A stretch of 35,907 nucleotides of DNA, from positions 1 to 35,907 of IMG/VR virus record IMGVR_UViG_3300028400_000270; one strand, 5' to 3'. Positions 1 to 8,068 of this stretch are shown here, piece by piece. The translations under genes were made by a program, and so were the position numbers. The number at the start of each line of letters is the position of its first letter. The first letter of the stretch is position 1. The notes under the pieces are model-generated. The model was not told where the DNA came from and ran no database searches. It saw only the letters and a program-made list of their open reading frames with translations. The DNA is from a virus.

Positions 1-585
1 TTATTCCTCAGAAATTTGTCCGGTCAGATACATATCTATAATTTTGCATAAAGAGTGTTCTAAAACAAGATGTACTTCTTGAATTCTTGCTGTATTTTTA
101 TGAAAAACTATGAAAGATTTATCAACTAAATCTTTTAATTTTCCTCCATCTTTTCCTAAAAATCCTACTGTAAAAATTCCCATTTCTTTTGCAACCTTTA
201 CTGCTTCAATAACATTTTGAGAATTTCCACTTGTAGAAATTCCAATTAAAATGTCTCCCTTTTGACCTAATCCTTCAACTTGCCTTGAAAAAACTTTTTC
301 AAATCCATAATCATTTCCAATGGCAGTCAGGGCAGATGTATCTGTTGTCAAGGCAATCGCTGCATATGCTTTTCTTTCTTCTTCAAATCTTCCAACTATT
401 TCTGCTGCAAAATGTTGAGAATCTGCAGCACTTCCGCCATTTCCACAAATTAAAACCTTATTTCCATTTTTTAATCTTTTTGCTAATAAAATTCCTAAAT
501 TTACAATGTCTTCTGCATATTCAGCAGCAAATTCTTTTTTTAATGAGGCACTTTCATTAAAAATGTTGAAAATGAGCTCTTCCAT
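1..585 (-). CDS. gmhA: Phosphoheptose isomerase (sedoheptulose 7-phosphate isomerase)
   Basis: This cytoplasmic SIS-fold enzyme converts D-sedoheptulose 7-phosphate to D-glycero-D-manno-heptose 7-phosphate, the first step of ADP-heptose synthesis for the LPS inner core. The 194-residue length is typical of GmhA. The phosphosugar-binding signature [18 protein letters not shown] lies near residues 45-62, a second SIS motif ISTSGNS near 117-123, and the active-site-type helix [14 protein letters not shown] near 168-181. The ATG at 585 follows a GGAGGA ribosome site, and the stop is at the window edge, so the gene is complete. It is a host gene outside the prophage and implies a Gram-negative-type envelope. 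Confidence 0.95.
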   Translation of the reverse strand: MEELIFNIFNESASLKKEFAAEYAEDIVNLGILLAKRLKNGNKVLICGNGGSAADSQHFAAEIVGRFEEERKAYAAIALTTDTSALTAIGNDYGFEKVFSRQVEGLGQKGDILIGISTSGNSQNVIEAVKVAKEMGIFTVGFLGKDGGKLKDLVDKSFIVFHKNTARIQEVHLVLEHSLCKIIDMYLTGQISEE

Positions 586-652
586 GCTATCCTCCGAGGT
601 TTTTGTTTATCTTGATTTTTTCGACAAATAAATTATAATATATAACTCACTT

Positions 653-743
653 GGAGGGATGGCCGAGTGGACGAAGGCGGGTGATTTGAAATCACTTGAG
701 GGTTAACAGCCCTCCGGGGGTTCGAATCCCTCTCCCTCCGCCA
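653..743 (+). tRNA. tRNA-Ser (anticodon UGA)
   Basis: The 7-bp acceptor stem GGAGGGA (653-659) pairs with TCCCTCC (733-739), followed by discriminator G740 and an encoded CCA (741-743). The anticodon arm GTGAT-TTGAAA-TCAC gives anticodon TGA. A long class-II variable arm (GAGGGTTAACAGCCCTC type) and the T-arm GGGTTCGAATCCC are present, as expected for tRNA-Ser. The gene is intact, and the prophage terminal repeat begins only six bases after CCA. Confidence 0.95.
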
Positions 744-748
744 TATAT

Positions 749-775
749 TATAATTTCCGAAAAAAATGGGACACC
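749..775 (+). repeat. Left terminal inverted repeat of the prophage (L1 site)
   Basis: These 27 bases are perfectly reverse-complementary to 34992-35018. They contain TTTCCGAAAAAAATGGGACA, and the inner part, AAAAAAATGGGACAC, recurs internally at both ends. This is the expected outermost transposase-binding site. Confidence 0.92.
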
Positions 776-787
776 CCCACCTTCGCA

Positions 788-829
788 AATTATTGAATAT
801 CAATAATTAAAGAAGTGTCCCACACACTT
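788..829. other. Two hairpins and inverted transposase box (L2) at the left end
   Basis: Bases 815-822 (GTGTCCCA) are an inverted partial copy of the terminal TGGGACAC box. They sit in a 6-bp hairpin (AAGTGT 813-818 with ACACTT 824-829). Next to it is a 9-bp perfect inverted repeat, 788-796 with 800-808, with a 3-base loop. This region lies downstream of the minus-strand holin gene, so the hairpins could also help end the late transcript, although no strong U-tract follows. The dual role is an inference. Confidence 0.5.
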
Positions 830-854
830 GAATTTTTGATTTTTTATTTGTCCT

Positions 855-868
855 AAAAAAATGGGACA
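855..868 (+). other. Internal left-end transposase box (L3)
   Basis: AAAAAAATGGGACA is the same as the core of the terminal repeat, here about 100 bp inside the left end and just beyond the holin stop codon. Mu-type transposases bind several such boxes per end to build the synaptic complex. Confidence 0.7.
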
Positions 869-881
869 GTTTGAGGAAAAC

Positions 882-1307
882 TTAATGTCTATTTTGAACG
901 CCTTTCAACTTCTCATAAGTTCTTAATCCTGATAATCCTAATAAAGACAACATTAAATTAAACAACATTCCCATATCTAATTCAGGTATTGGGTAATTTA
1001 TATTAAAGGCTGTAAAAAATGAATGCAAGAATGGAGATAATATATAATGATATGCTAATGTAAAGCCACAAACCCATAATATAAAAGGTCTTGCCCCTGC
1101 TATAAACCAGTTTGTACTCTTTGCTTCTGCTATATTTGTCTCATGAACTTTTTCTAAAATTTCTGCTTCTATTTCTTTTTCTTTGAGTTGTAATTGTTGT
1201 TTTTTAGTTTCATATTCTAATCTTTCTTCATCTGTTGTGATAAATTCATCTGCCACATCTTTTACAGCTTCTATAATATTTCCAGAAAAAAAATTCATTA
1301 TGCCCAT
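882..1307 (-). CDS. Holin, 3-TM GTA-type
   Basis: This is probably the inner-membrane holin that lets the endolysin reach peptidoglycan. The 141-residue protein has an N-terminal amphipathic part, a Lys/Glu-rich helix (about residues 28-60), then NWFIAGARPFILWVCGF and two further hydrophobic segments to about residue 125. The ARPF-W motif and arrangement match the holins first described for gene-transfer-agent release. The ATG at 1307 lies inside the end of the endolysin gene with GAGG seven bases upstream; a second ATG at 1298 overlaps the endolysin stop. It is the last gene of the left late operon. Confidence 0.75.
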   Translation of the reverse strand: MGIMNFFSGNIIEAVKDVADEFITTDEERLEYETKKQQLQLKEKEIEAEILEKVHETNIAEAKSTNWFIAGARPFILWVCGFTLAYHYILSPFLHSFFTAFNINYPIPELDMGMLFNLMLSLLGLSGLRTYEKLKGVQNRH

Positions 1308-1813
1308 GACATTGCCTCTAAACTTCTATTTATCCATCCACGAAGATATAAAGCATATTTTTTAGGGTTTTTGTTTGCAAGGTTTGTGTAAAAAGCTATT
1401 CTTGCAAGTGTAAAGTCTTTTATAAAATCTTCTTCAAATTTTTCTGTTAAGTATTCATTTAGTTTTTGGATAGTTTTCTTTCCAAGTATTCCATCTGGTT
1501 TAGCCCCTACAACTTTCTGCAAGAGCTTTATAGTTGTTTTTACAGAGGCATTAACTGCAAATTCAAAGAGTAAATCTCTGATATTTTCACTTTCTATCTT
1601 TTCGAAAGGTTTATAGAAATTTTCATAGTAAAAGTCTCTTACTAATTCAAAAGGTGGAGTTAAGCCTTTATCTATATAATCCCAACCTCCCCAGTTTGGA
1701 TGTTCTTCTCTATATATTCCAGCGTAAGTCTCAGCTTTTTCTGTTGGGTTTTTGTGTAAAATAAGTCCTCCTTCAAGCTGGAGAACTTTTTCTAATGCTT
1801 TTTCAAAGCTCAT
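1298..1813 (-). CDS. Endolysin, GH108-type with C-terminal peptidoglycan-binding domain
   Basis: A muramidase-type lysozyme expected to cut the glycan backbone at the end of the lytic cycle. The N-terminus carries the family motif LQLEGGLIL (residues 12-20), whose Glu14 is the likely catalytic acid, followed by TYAGIYREEHPNWGGWDYID. The usual GG-TxxGI segment is here ETYAGI, a mild departure. The second half (about 85-170, with KPDGILGKKTIQKLNEYL) is a peptidoglycan-binding region typical of this family. At 171 residues it has normal length. It overlaps the holin gene downstream and a 48-residue gene upstream. No signal peptide is seen, consistent with holin-dependent export. Confidence 0.85.
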   Translation of the reverse strand: MSFEKALEKVLQLEGGLILHKNPTEKAETYAGIYREEHPNWGGWDYIDKGLTPPFELVRDFYYENFYKPFEKIESENIRDLLFEFAVNASVKTTIKLLQKVVGAKPDGILGKKTIQKLNEYLTEKFEEDFIKDFTLARIAFYTNLANKNPKKYALYLRGWINRSLEAMSWA

Positions 1814-1956
1814 AACTCCTGTATCTCCACTCTTATTTCTTCTTCTTCGACTAAATGAGTTTTTATGACTTTATCTTCAATCTTAACTTCAATTATTTCA
1901 ACTACTTGAAGTTCTCCTCCGTCATTACCAAGCCAAAGTGGAAAAAGATCCATCAT
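1810..1956 (-). CDS. Small acidic protein of the tail-fibre operon, 48 aa
   Basis: This short frame runs from ATG 1956, overlapping the stop of the preceding tail gene, to TGA 1810, overlapping the endolysin start. The product begins MMDLFPLWLGNDGGELQVVE and ends in a Glu-rich stretch (HLVEEEEIRVEIQEL). It has no recognisable domain. Both stop/start overlaps and its place in a tightly packed operon support it being translated. A small tail-fibre accessory is possible, but the function is unknown. Confidence 0.6.
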   Translation of the reverse strand: MMDLFPLWLGNDGGELQVVEIIEVKIEDKVIKTHLVEEEEIRVEIQEL

Positions 1957-4037
1957 TGTGGAAGCCTCAATGTTTTGTCTTTGTTTACAGTAAAGCTTGC
2001 CAGTACAGTTGTCCCATCGTCATCGTAGACTCTGATAGTTTGTGATTTGTCTGGATTTGTTATTATTTCAGCTTTGTTTATAGCTATTTTTTTCAAAAAG
2101 TTTATTTCTGAAATTTCAGAGTTTTGTGCAATTGACTTTATATTGTTTAGGGGATCAAACTGAAGTTTATCAGTTTGGTTTTTTATTTCTTGAAATTTAT
2201 TCTCTAATTGAATTTCTACTTGTCTTGCAATTGCTTCTTTTGTTGCATCCAAATCTACATATTCTTGCCTAATATAACCTTGATACCACAATGCAAAGTT
2301 ATTAGCATCGTCACTAATCCAGAAATATTCATCTGGATTATCTGCTGTAAATACAAATCTCATTGTATAGTATAAGATTTGTCCAGTATCATTACTCCAT
2401 TTTAAATTTACTATTTCCCAATTATTCATTGTATCGGGCATTGAGTTTGAAGTAACAATTGTATTACCATTGTAGATTTCTATTCGTGGTGGTGTAGTAT
2501 TTAGTTGTGCTTTCTTCATTGCTATGTTTATATTGTGGAATTGTGCGGGTTTTGAAGGTATTTTTGTTTCAAGATAAAATTCACCTGCTCTAACTGATTT
2601 TATTTCTATTGCTTTGTTGTTGTTGAATTGAACTGTATCTTGATTGTAGGCATGTTGGTAGTAATCATAAAAATCGTGATGTTGCAACTGATCATATATT
2701 CCAATCGTTTTGCCTTCACCAGATACTAAACCATATACATATTCTCTCTGTTTTCTATTTACTAAAAATCTATGTTCACTATCAAAAGATTTAATCCATG
2801 TTGATGTATCTCTAATATAACCAAATTTGCAATCTTTAAAATCAATCCAATCCCCAATTGCATAAATTCCCATATTCTCAAAATAACAATTTTCAAAATT
2901 CATTCTACATGCATATAGAGTCTCTGCTAAAAAACCACTTGTGTTGTTTCCAAAATATCCATCAACAAAAGTGTGATAATGAGATATATAGTTTGCCGAA
3001 CCTTCTCTCCATATACAATAAGTAATTGCTATTCTTGGAAGTCTGTTGTTTGTCCAGTACTTCATACCATGATTCCATGTATCACCACCAATCCATACAA
3101 TGTCTTCGATATATCCTTGAATACTATTTACCCATTGATTTGAAAAGTTGTTAGCTACAAATATATGATGTTTATTTGTACCATTCATATTAAATTTGTA
3201 GTAATTAGAAAACATTCTAAACATTAAAAATACATTACCACTACAATTATTCATACCTTGATTATTGTTTAAGAATGCTACACCTTTATTGTTATCTAAT
3301 GGAGATTTGAATTGAGTCCAGTTTATTTGTCCATCAATATTTGAAGATTGCAAATAAAATCCCATATGACTATTAATTGAAGTATTCCACCACTCATAGC
3401 TTTCAAATTTAATATTTCTGGTTACATTAGCAAGAAATCCACCTTGAAAATCTACAGTATCTATGAAAGTAATCAATCCTGTTGTATAGTTTATGTCTGA
3501 AATAGTTACTAATTTTACTCCATACCTATCACCGAGTTGTAGCTCATCGCCAATTTGCCAATCTTGTATTTTATCTATGTCACTTTCATGTATCTGAATG
3601 ATATTAGTATTTCCATTCGGATATGCTTTAGCCCAAACATAAGAAAACATTGGATAACCATTTATAGACACATTTACTATATCATCTAATATCAAATTAT
3701 ATTTGGCATGAGCAGGATTATTTGATTTATTCAGGTATATAGTTAAAGTTTTATCCCTATTGCTTGTTCCATCGAAATCTACAATACCACCAGCTTTCTG
3801 GTGAAAATGACCTTGAAGTGTTAAAATACAACTTTTTGTACCATTCCAGTAAAACTTACCACCAGATTCTATTATTAAAGCGTCTCCACCATTGTCTTCC
3901 CCAATATCCCAGTTTGGTATATCGAACTCTACTTCATGAAGAATTTTTACTGTATCTCCTATCCCTGGAACAGTTCCAGAATCCCAAGTAGCTGGATTAC
4001 TCGCTGGACCATTTTGTACTGATTGAATTAGTCCCAT
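1953..4037 (-). CDS. Large tail fibre/adhesin with N-terminal G8-like domain
   Basis: This 694-residue protein is probably displayed on the tail and binds the host surface. Residues 1-60 contain NPATWDSGTVPGIGDTV, close to the G8-domain pattern (Trp, G-x-P-x-x-G-D-x-V) found in beta-helix extracellular proteins. Asn/Gly/Tyr-rich beta-repeat sequence follows to about residue 480, then a jelly-roll-like part. The last 100 residues are a coiled-coil-like segment (ARQVEIQLENKFQEIKNQ) and a short beta tip (RVYDDDGTTVLASFTV). It is the distal gene of the fibre block and is followed by the lysis genes. Receptor binding is inferred from domain type and position. Confidence 0.65.
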   Translation of the reverse strand: MGLIQSVQNGPASNPATWDSGTVPGIGDTVKILHEVEFDIPNWDIGEDNGGDALIIESGGKFYWNGTKSCILTLQGHFHQKAGGIVDFDGTSNRDKTLTIYLNKSNNPAHAKYNLILDDIVNVSINGYPMFSYVWAKAYPNGNTNIIQIHESDIDKIQDWQIGDELQLGDRYGVKLVTISDINYTTGLITFIDTVDFQGGFLANVTRNIKFESYEWWNTSINSHMGFYLQSSNIDGQINWTQFKSPLDNNKGVAFLNNNQGMNNCSGNVFLMFRMFSNYYKFNMNGTNKHHIFVANNFSNQWVNSIQGYIEDIVWIGGDTWNHGMKYWTNNRLPRIAITYCIWREGSANYISHYHTFVDGYFGNNTSGFLAETLYACRMNFENCYFENMGIYAIGDWIDFKDCKFGYIRDTSTWIKSFDSEHRFLVNRKQREYVYGLVSGEGKTIGIYDQLQHHDFYDYYQHAYNQDTVQFNNNKAIEIKSVRAGEFYLETKIPSKPAQFHNINIAMKKAQLNTTPPRIEIYNGNTIVTSNSMPDTMNNWEIVNLKWSNDTGQILYYTMRFVFTADNPDEYFWISDDANNFALWYQGYIRQEYVDLDATKEAIARQVEIQLENKFQEIKNQTDKLQFDPLNNIKSIAQNSEISEINFLKKIAINKAEIITNPDKSQTIRVYDDDGTTVLASFTVNKDKTLRLPQ

Positions 4038-4660
4038 TATTCAACCTCATCGAGAAGTTTTTGATACTGCAATTGCAATTCTTGTAATCTTCTTTCCAAT
4101 CCAAGAAAGTCTTCTATATTAACTTCTTCTGATACTTTTTTCACGTCCTCAGCAAATTCAGAAATATTTGGGGCATTATATTTCTCTGCAAGAGGTTTTA
4201 ATGTGGAAGTTAACCATTCGTTATATCTTTCTTGAATAGCTGATTTATATTTATTGATTTCTTGTCTTGCTTGATATAATTCATCTACAGTTGGATTAGT
4301 AGAAATGTAGATAACTTTACCATTTCTTAATACATATATGGGTTCTAATTTTGCTTCCAGTAATATGTCAGCTACATTTTTAACTATATACTCAGCTATA
4401 CCTTCTGCTGTAAGCTTTGTTTCTATTAACATCTTTACAGCTTCGGAATAAGGAACTAATCCATTTTCAGGATTCCATTTTCCCACTAATGGATTAGACC
4501 AAAATGCTGTTAGAGCCTGAAGAAACAGAAATAATAGATTTTCTACATCATATTGAGGGAGTTTTTCTTTTATTATTGGTACAATTTGTTCAAAATCTTT
4601 ATCTTTATTAGCAATAATTTCATTTATGGCAGTTGTCATATCTTCTATATTTATTTTCAT
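4037..4660 (-). CDS. Tail-associated protein of unknown function, 207 aa
   Basis: I do not recognise a family. The product is helical and acidic. It has an N-terminal hydrophobic stretch (VENLLFLFLQALTAFW, about 35-50), a short beta unit with IYVLRNGKVIYISTNPTVDE near 104-121, and a C-terminal coiled coil (LERRLQELQLQYQKLLDEVE). Its stop adjoins the start of the G8 fibre gene, and its ATG overlaps the stop of the BppU-like gene. Fibre assembly, trimer registration or chaperone roles are possible. Confidence 0.6.
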   Translation of the reverse strand: MKINIEDMTTAINEIIANKDKDFEQIVPIIKEKLPQYDVENLLFLFLQALTAFWSNPLVGKWNPENGLVPYSEAVKMLIETKLTAEGIAEYIVKNVADILLEAKLEPIYVLRNGKVIYISTNPTVDELYQARQEINKYKSAIQERYNEWLTSTLKPLAEKYNAPNISEFAEDVKKVSEEVNIEDFLGLERRLQELQLQYQKLLDEVE

Positions 4661-5001
4661 AATCTCCTCCTGGTGATATCTGCTTTTACAATAAACCTTC
4701 CTGTTACTACTGTGTGTACAAATTGATTATCTGATAGTTGTATATCGAAAATGTATGTGTCAGGTTCTAATTCTGTATCATCTGGTAAGAGACTTATTTC
4801 CGTTTTACCGTTTACAGGGTCTGTATGAGTAGTGATAACTTTTTGAATTTTCGCATTAGAGTCGTCGTCATTTTCTGACTTTTTCACAGTAAATATTACA
4901 GTTTTTCCCGTAAGATCTATTGGATTTCCCGAATTATCTGTTAAAATCAATTTATAATTCTTCGAATCTCCTCTGAATATTTCTAAATTGATATTCTTCA
5001 C
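4657..5001 (-). CDS. BppU N-terminal/Ig-like baseplate or tail protein
   Basis: The 114-residue product opens with LEIFRGDSKNYKLILTDNSG and continues IDLTGKTVIFTVKKSENDDD. This is the R-G-D-x-x-x-x-x-L then G-x-P-x-D-L-T-G-x-x-V-x-F-x-V pattern of the BppU/DUF2479-type N-terminal domain of phage baseplate-upper proteins. It ends in a second beta strand set (PDTYIFDIQLSDNQFVHTVV). Such domains attach fibres to the tail tip. It overlaps both neighbours by 4 bp. Confidence 0.6.
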   Translation of the reverse strand: MKNINLEIFRGDSKNYKLILTDNSGNPIDLTGKTVIFTVKKSENDDDSNAKIQKVITTHTDPVNGKTEISLLPDDTELEPDTYIFDIQLSDNQFVHTVVTGRFIVKADITRRRL

Positions 5002-5516
5002 AGCTTTATTACCTCATATGCACTCTCACACATTGATTTCACGTCTAAAGAAAGAAGTTCTTCTAATGTCATTGTATCTATCTGTGCTTCTAATTGTGCT
5101 TCTGCTTCCCATATTTTCTCTTTCCAATAGATTAACTTTGCTATTTCTATAGCACGGTCTAATTGTGGCTCTAACTCTGCAGGGATTGAAAGTTCTGATA
5201 TAACTTCATCTCTTGTTTTTTGATTTGTAATAATTAAGAAAATTCTATTTTTCACTTGAACAGGTGAAAATCCTGCGATGTAGAATCTTCCTTCGATTAC
5301 TCCTTGTTCAGAAACAATATCAGCTAAATTTTCTTGTTGTTGTTCGAACATTTGATTGATGTATCTGTCTGTGTACCAGTCTATGGTATCTTTGAAAGCA
5401 GTTTTGAGTTCACTTTCATCATTAGGTACATTCCAAATCTTGTTACCATTTTCATCTACTTCTTGTAATTCGATGTTTTTATATATCATATCCCCAAGTT
5501 TTATAATTTTAATCAT
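4998..5516 (-). CDS. Hypothetical tail-operon protein, 172 aa
   Basis: No family is recognised. The N-terminus (DMIYKNIELQEVDENGNKIW) resembles a short beta unit. It is followed by helical, Glu/Gln-rich sequence with YINQMFEQQQENLADIV and two segments rich in WEAEAQLEAQ. The ATG at 5516 is preceded by GGAGA. It lies between a beta-helix spike gene and a BppU-like gene, so a fibre-assembly or structural role is likely but unproven. Confidence 0.55.
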   Translation of the reverse strand: MIKIIKLGDMIYKNIELQEVDENGNKIWNVPNDESELKTAFKDTIDWYTDRYINQMFEQQQENLADIVSEQGVIEGRFYIAGFSPVQVKNRIFLIITNQKTRDEVISELSIPAELEPQLDRAIEIAKLIYWKEKIWEAEAQLEAQIDTMTLEELLSLDVKSMCESAYEVIKL

Positions 5517-5527
5517 GTTGATTCTCC

Positions 5528-6352
5528 TTAGAAGTTTTGTAAATGATTTGTAGTAGTTGTTTGTCCACCTATTAAATCGTTTAAAGTTCCTGTACTTCCG
5601 TCTCTAAGTGTTACAGAAGAATTTCTATCAGCAATTATGTAATTTCCTGCTTCGTTATATAGTATTAATCCACTTCTGTTATTCCCTATTTGTGTAATAG
5701 TGCATTGAAAGAAATAAAATTCGGGTGTTGAATGAGCACCTGAAGGTGTTCGTGTTAAATCTGTATCTCCAAGTTCAATTTCGCAATTATGAAAAAGAGC
5801 TTTTAAACCCATAAAATCAAATCTTCTAAACATTCCTTCCCATATACCTAAAGGTAGAGATGGATCTGCAAAATCAGCAGTTTTCACTTTAATATCCTCA
5901 AAGAGGAATATTGAATTAATAGTTAATATTCCTTTTGCAGTATTTGAACTTGAAGCATCACATACATTAGTAAATACTGGTTTATTTGCAGTTCCATATT
6001 TTCTGAAACGTAATGTTTTATTTCTTACAACTGGAAGACTATTTATTTCAAATGTCTCTCCAGCTTTTAAATAGATTATTCCAAAACCTCCATCAGGGAT
6101 ACTATTCATTGCTTTTTCGGGTGTTGCAAACGGTGCAGCCTGACTTCCTTTATTCCCGTCATCTCCATTTACTGAGTCAACGTAGAATGTTTTCGACATA
6201 ATGTTTGGAACTTCATTTATAGCTGAAACTAAGTTAGAATTTGGAAAATAAATTTGATTTAATTGATCTAAATCTCCTATTACATCAACTGTTCTGGCAT
6301 TTAATTCAGGATCATTTAATAAAGTATTGTTGAACGGTTGTGGTCTTGGCAT
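5528..6352 (-). CDS. Tail spike/fibre with pectate-lyase-like beta-helix
   Basis: Residues 54-85 contain KTFYVDSVNGDDGNKGSQAA and PFATPEKAM. This is the DUF1565-type entry motif (Y-V-D-x-x-x-G-x-D-x-N-x-G-x-x-x-x-P-F-x-T) that begins right-handed parallel beta-helices in surface polysaccharide-binding or -degrading proteins. The remaining sequence is Asn/Gly/Thr-rich beta sequence to the end at 274. The protein probably forms a trimeric spike or fibre stem. No catalytic residues can be assigned. It is the first gene of the fibre block, two bases after the tail-chaperone region. Confidence 0.65.
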   Translation of the reverse strand: MPRPQPFNNTLLNDPELNARTVDVIGDLDQLNQIYFPNSNLVSAINEVPNIMSKTFYVDSVNGDDGNKGSQAAPFATPEKAMNSIPDGGFGIIYLKAGETFEINSLPVVRNKTLRFRKYGTANKPVFTNVCDASSSNTAKGILTINSIFLFEDIKVKTADFADPSLPLGIWEGMFRRFDFMGLKALFHNCEIELGDTDLTRTPSGAHSTPEFYFFQCTITQIGNNRSGLILYNEAGNYIIADRNSSVTLRDGSTGTLNDLIGGQTTTTNHLQNF

Positions 6353-6353
6353 T

Positions 6354-6632
6354 TTAGAATCCTCCTATACATTGCTTTGGTTGTTTTAGCTCGTATTGAA
6401 GAGCTAAGATTTCAATCTCTTTTAGGAGGTTTAAAAGCAGCTTTTGTTCCGTATTTGAAAAGTCCTTCATTTCAATAATCATTGCATTTTCTCCAAGTAA
6501 TTCTTTTGTATTCCAAAGTCCCCAAGCAATGAATGCGTATCCATCCAAACTTGGTGGTGGGTTTTCTGTTTTTGTATAGAAACAAATCCCTGTAATGTCA
6601 CAAGGTGGTAGCCTATTTTCTTTTTCATACAA
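6354..6632 (-). CDS. Tail assembly chaperone, frameshift-encoded C-terminal part (T-like)
   Basis: The annotated frame could start at TTG 6632, but that start has no convincing ribosome site. The same frame is open upstream without a stop to 6695, inside the A9 run of the preceding gene. Read through a -1 shift there, it gives a 228-residue fusion whose junction region contains CDKC and PCDITGIC, a plausible four-Cys metal site. This reproduces the G/GT arrangement of siphovirus tail chaperones. Residues WGLWNTKELLGENAMIIEM follow, then a Leu-rich helix. It is most likely made only as a minor extension of the upstream protein. Confidence 0.6.
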   Translation of the reverse strand: MYEKENRLPPCDITGICFYTKTENPPPSLDGYAFIAWGLWNTKELLGENAMIIEMKDFSNTEQKLLLNLLKEIEILALQYELKQPKQCIGGF

Positions 6633-6661
6633 TTCCCTGCATTTGTCACAGCTAACATCTC

Positions 6662-7039
6662 CTACTCCTGAGATGAACGAGATGTATTTTTTGATTTTTT
6701 TTTCTCTTTTTCCTCTAAGTTGACAAGATACATAGCTTTCTCTATTAGCTTTTCCAATATTTCAGGTTTTGCCTGTGTTAAACCTGTTAAAACAAATCTC
6801 ACCTTTTCTTTTGAAAATTTAATTTCTTTTCCATCTGCATCCTGTAATCCTTCCCATCCTATGATTGCATGTTCAAAAATCTCTCCCATAAACTCTGGTG
6901 TTCTTTCAAGCTCTCCTTTATTCGTATATCTTTCCTGTATTTCTCCAACGATGAAAGCATCAACAGGTCTTACATAGATTTTTGCGTCTTCAACTTTTAC
7001 TTCAAAAGTTCCGTCAAAATCTTTAAAATTTAGTTTCAT
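6662..7039 (-). CDS. Tail assembly chaperone (G-like)
   Basis: This 125-residue protein directly follows the tail-tube genes, the usual position of the chaperone that coats the tape measure during tail assembly. It begins with a beta unit (LNFKDFDGTFEVKVEDAKIY), then a helical part (GEIFEHAIIGWEGLQDADGK and ILEKLIEKAMYLVNLEEKEK), and ends in a Lys-rich, disordered tail encoded by a run of nine A residues, a classic slippery site. The ATG is one base after the stop of the tube gene. Confidence 0.65.
   Translation of the reverse strand: MKLNFKDFDGTFEVKVEDAKIYVRPVDAFIVGEIQERYTNKGELERTPEFMGEIFEHAIIGWEGLQDADGKEIKFSKEKVRFVLTGLTQAKPEILEKLIEKAMYLVNLEEKEKKKSKNTSRSSQE
6695..6703 (-). other. Probable -1 programmed frameshift site (A9)
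   Basis: On the minus strand this is GAG AAA AAA AAA TCA (Lys113-Lys115 of the chaperone). It contains the heptamer A AAA AAA that allows -1 slippage. The -1 frame then has 21 sense codons before the T-like frame and continues to the stop at 6354-6356, giving a 228-residue product instead of 125. Confidence 0.6.
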
Positions 7040-8068
7040 TTATATCCTCCAAAGTTCTGTATTTATTTTGTTTGTTAGCTTTATCTGAATTTCTTTTTGC
7101 GTATTAGTGGCAAGTGGTATCAGCTCAAAATCAAGAGAGATTAGATCTGTTCCTGAAACGTTATCTCCAGATTTATTAAATTTGCATTTTGGAAGGATTA
7201 TCTCTATTTCATATCCTTCTGTATGTGTGAATTTTAGATTTGCTGACACTTCGCTGTCGTTTTCATACATAGAGATAATGTCGTCTGCATAATATCTTGG
7301 GATTTTAAATGAAAATCCTACTTCCCTTTTTCCGTTTCTTGCAGGTTCATCTAAATGCAAATCGTTTGATTGTGTTTGAGTTAAATTGTTATTTACAGAA
7401 AGTGAGAATTCAGAAATATTTACAGATATTCCGTTTAGTTTGAAATCTACATCTGAAAATAAAACTCTTTTAAACTCTCCATCTCTATAAGTCCATGTAG
7501 AGCTATCTATACTCTTTAATTTTCTATCGTAAGACAAAAGGTCTAAATCTATCTTTACAACATCTCCAGTTGAGCCCTGAATAGTCATTTGATTAATAAA
7601 ACATGATATAAACTCATGCTGTGAAACCTGCTTATCAATGACTAATGTAAATCTTCTAACCTTTTTATCTGATGTTTTTATCCCAGTAGATGTTTTGATT
7701 CCTTCGTTTGTTCTCCAAGGTCTTGTTTCAAGGTCATCATCTGGTTCAATAGTGTGAACATAAAATCCGTTTCCTAAATCTACTACGGAATTCCATTGTT
7801 CATGTCCTAATGCACATAGAAAAATCTCTTCAAGACCTGTATAAACTGCTTCAAGTGATAAGCTTCCTGAAGCTGTAATTTTTGTAACGTCCATAACTTC
7901 ATAAGAAGCAAATCCGTGAAGATAATTATCTTTCACAAATTCTTTATTCTTTCCAAGTCCTTCCCCTGTAAAAGGCAAAAGAGTAGAAACGGATACAGGT
8001 GTTCCCCAGTTTGTTCCGTCCTCTCTCTTGTATGCAGATTTTGCTAAAAATCCTTTAGCTGTTGCCAT
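7040..8068 (-). CDS. Tail tube protein, copy 2 (342 aa)
   Basis: A paralogue of the adjacent 304-residue protein. Both start MATAKGF-AK-A-x-x-E-x-T-W-G-T-P-V and share LPF-GEGL/IPFVSEGL, LEAVYTGLEEIF/LEATYTGLDEIF, KQVSQHEFISCFINQMTIQG/KQVSVHEFAGVKINQLTIQG and NGKREVGFSF/NGKREVSLSI. This is the pattern of siphovirus tail-tube proteins that polymerise around the tape measure. This copy carries an insert near residues 95-125 (GNGFYVHTIEPDDDLETRPW) and a longer C-terminus. Start and stop overlap or adjoin its neighbours. It may be a minor tube or tail-completion version of the major subunit. Confidence 0.75.
   Translation of the reverse strand: MATAKGFLAKSAYKREDGTNWGTPVSVSTLLPFTGEGLGKNKEFVKDNYLHGFASYEVMDVTKITASGSLSLEAVYTGLEEIFLCALGHEQWNSVVDLGNGFYVHTIEPDDDLETRPWRTNEGIKTSTGIKTSDKKVRRFTLVIDKQVSQHEFISCFINQMTIQGSTGDVVKIDLDLLSYDRKLKSIDSSTWTYRDGEFKRVLFSDVDFKLNGISVNISEFSLSVNNNLTQTQSNDLHLDEPARNGKREVGFSFKIPRYYADDIISMYENDSEVSANLKFTHTEGYEIEIILPKCKFNKSGDNVSGTDLISLDFELIPLATNTQKEIQIKLTNKINTELWRI

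Noticed and set aside
788-808. 9-bp inverted repeat as a rho-independent terminator for the holin operon
   Set aside because: The stem is entirely AT-rich apart from one G-C pair and no T-run follows on the minus strand, so it is a weak terminator at best.
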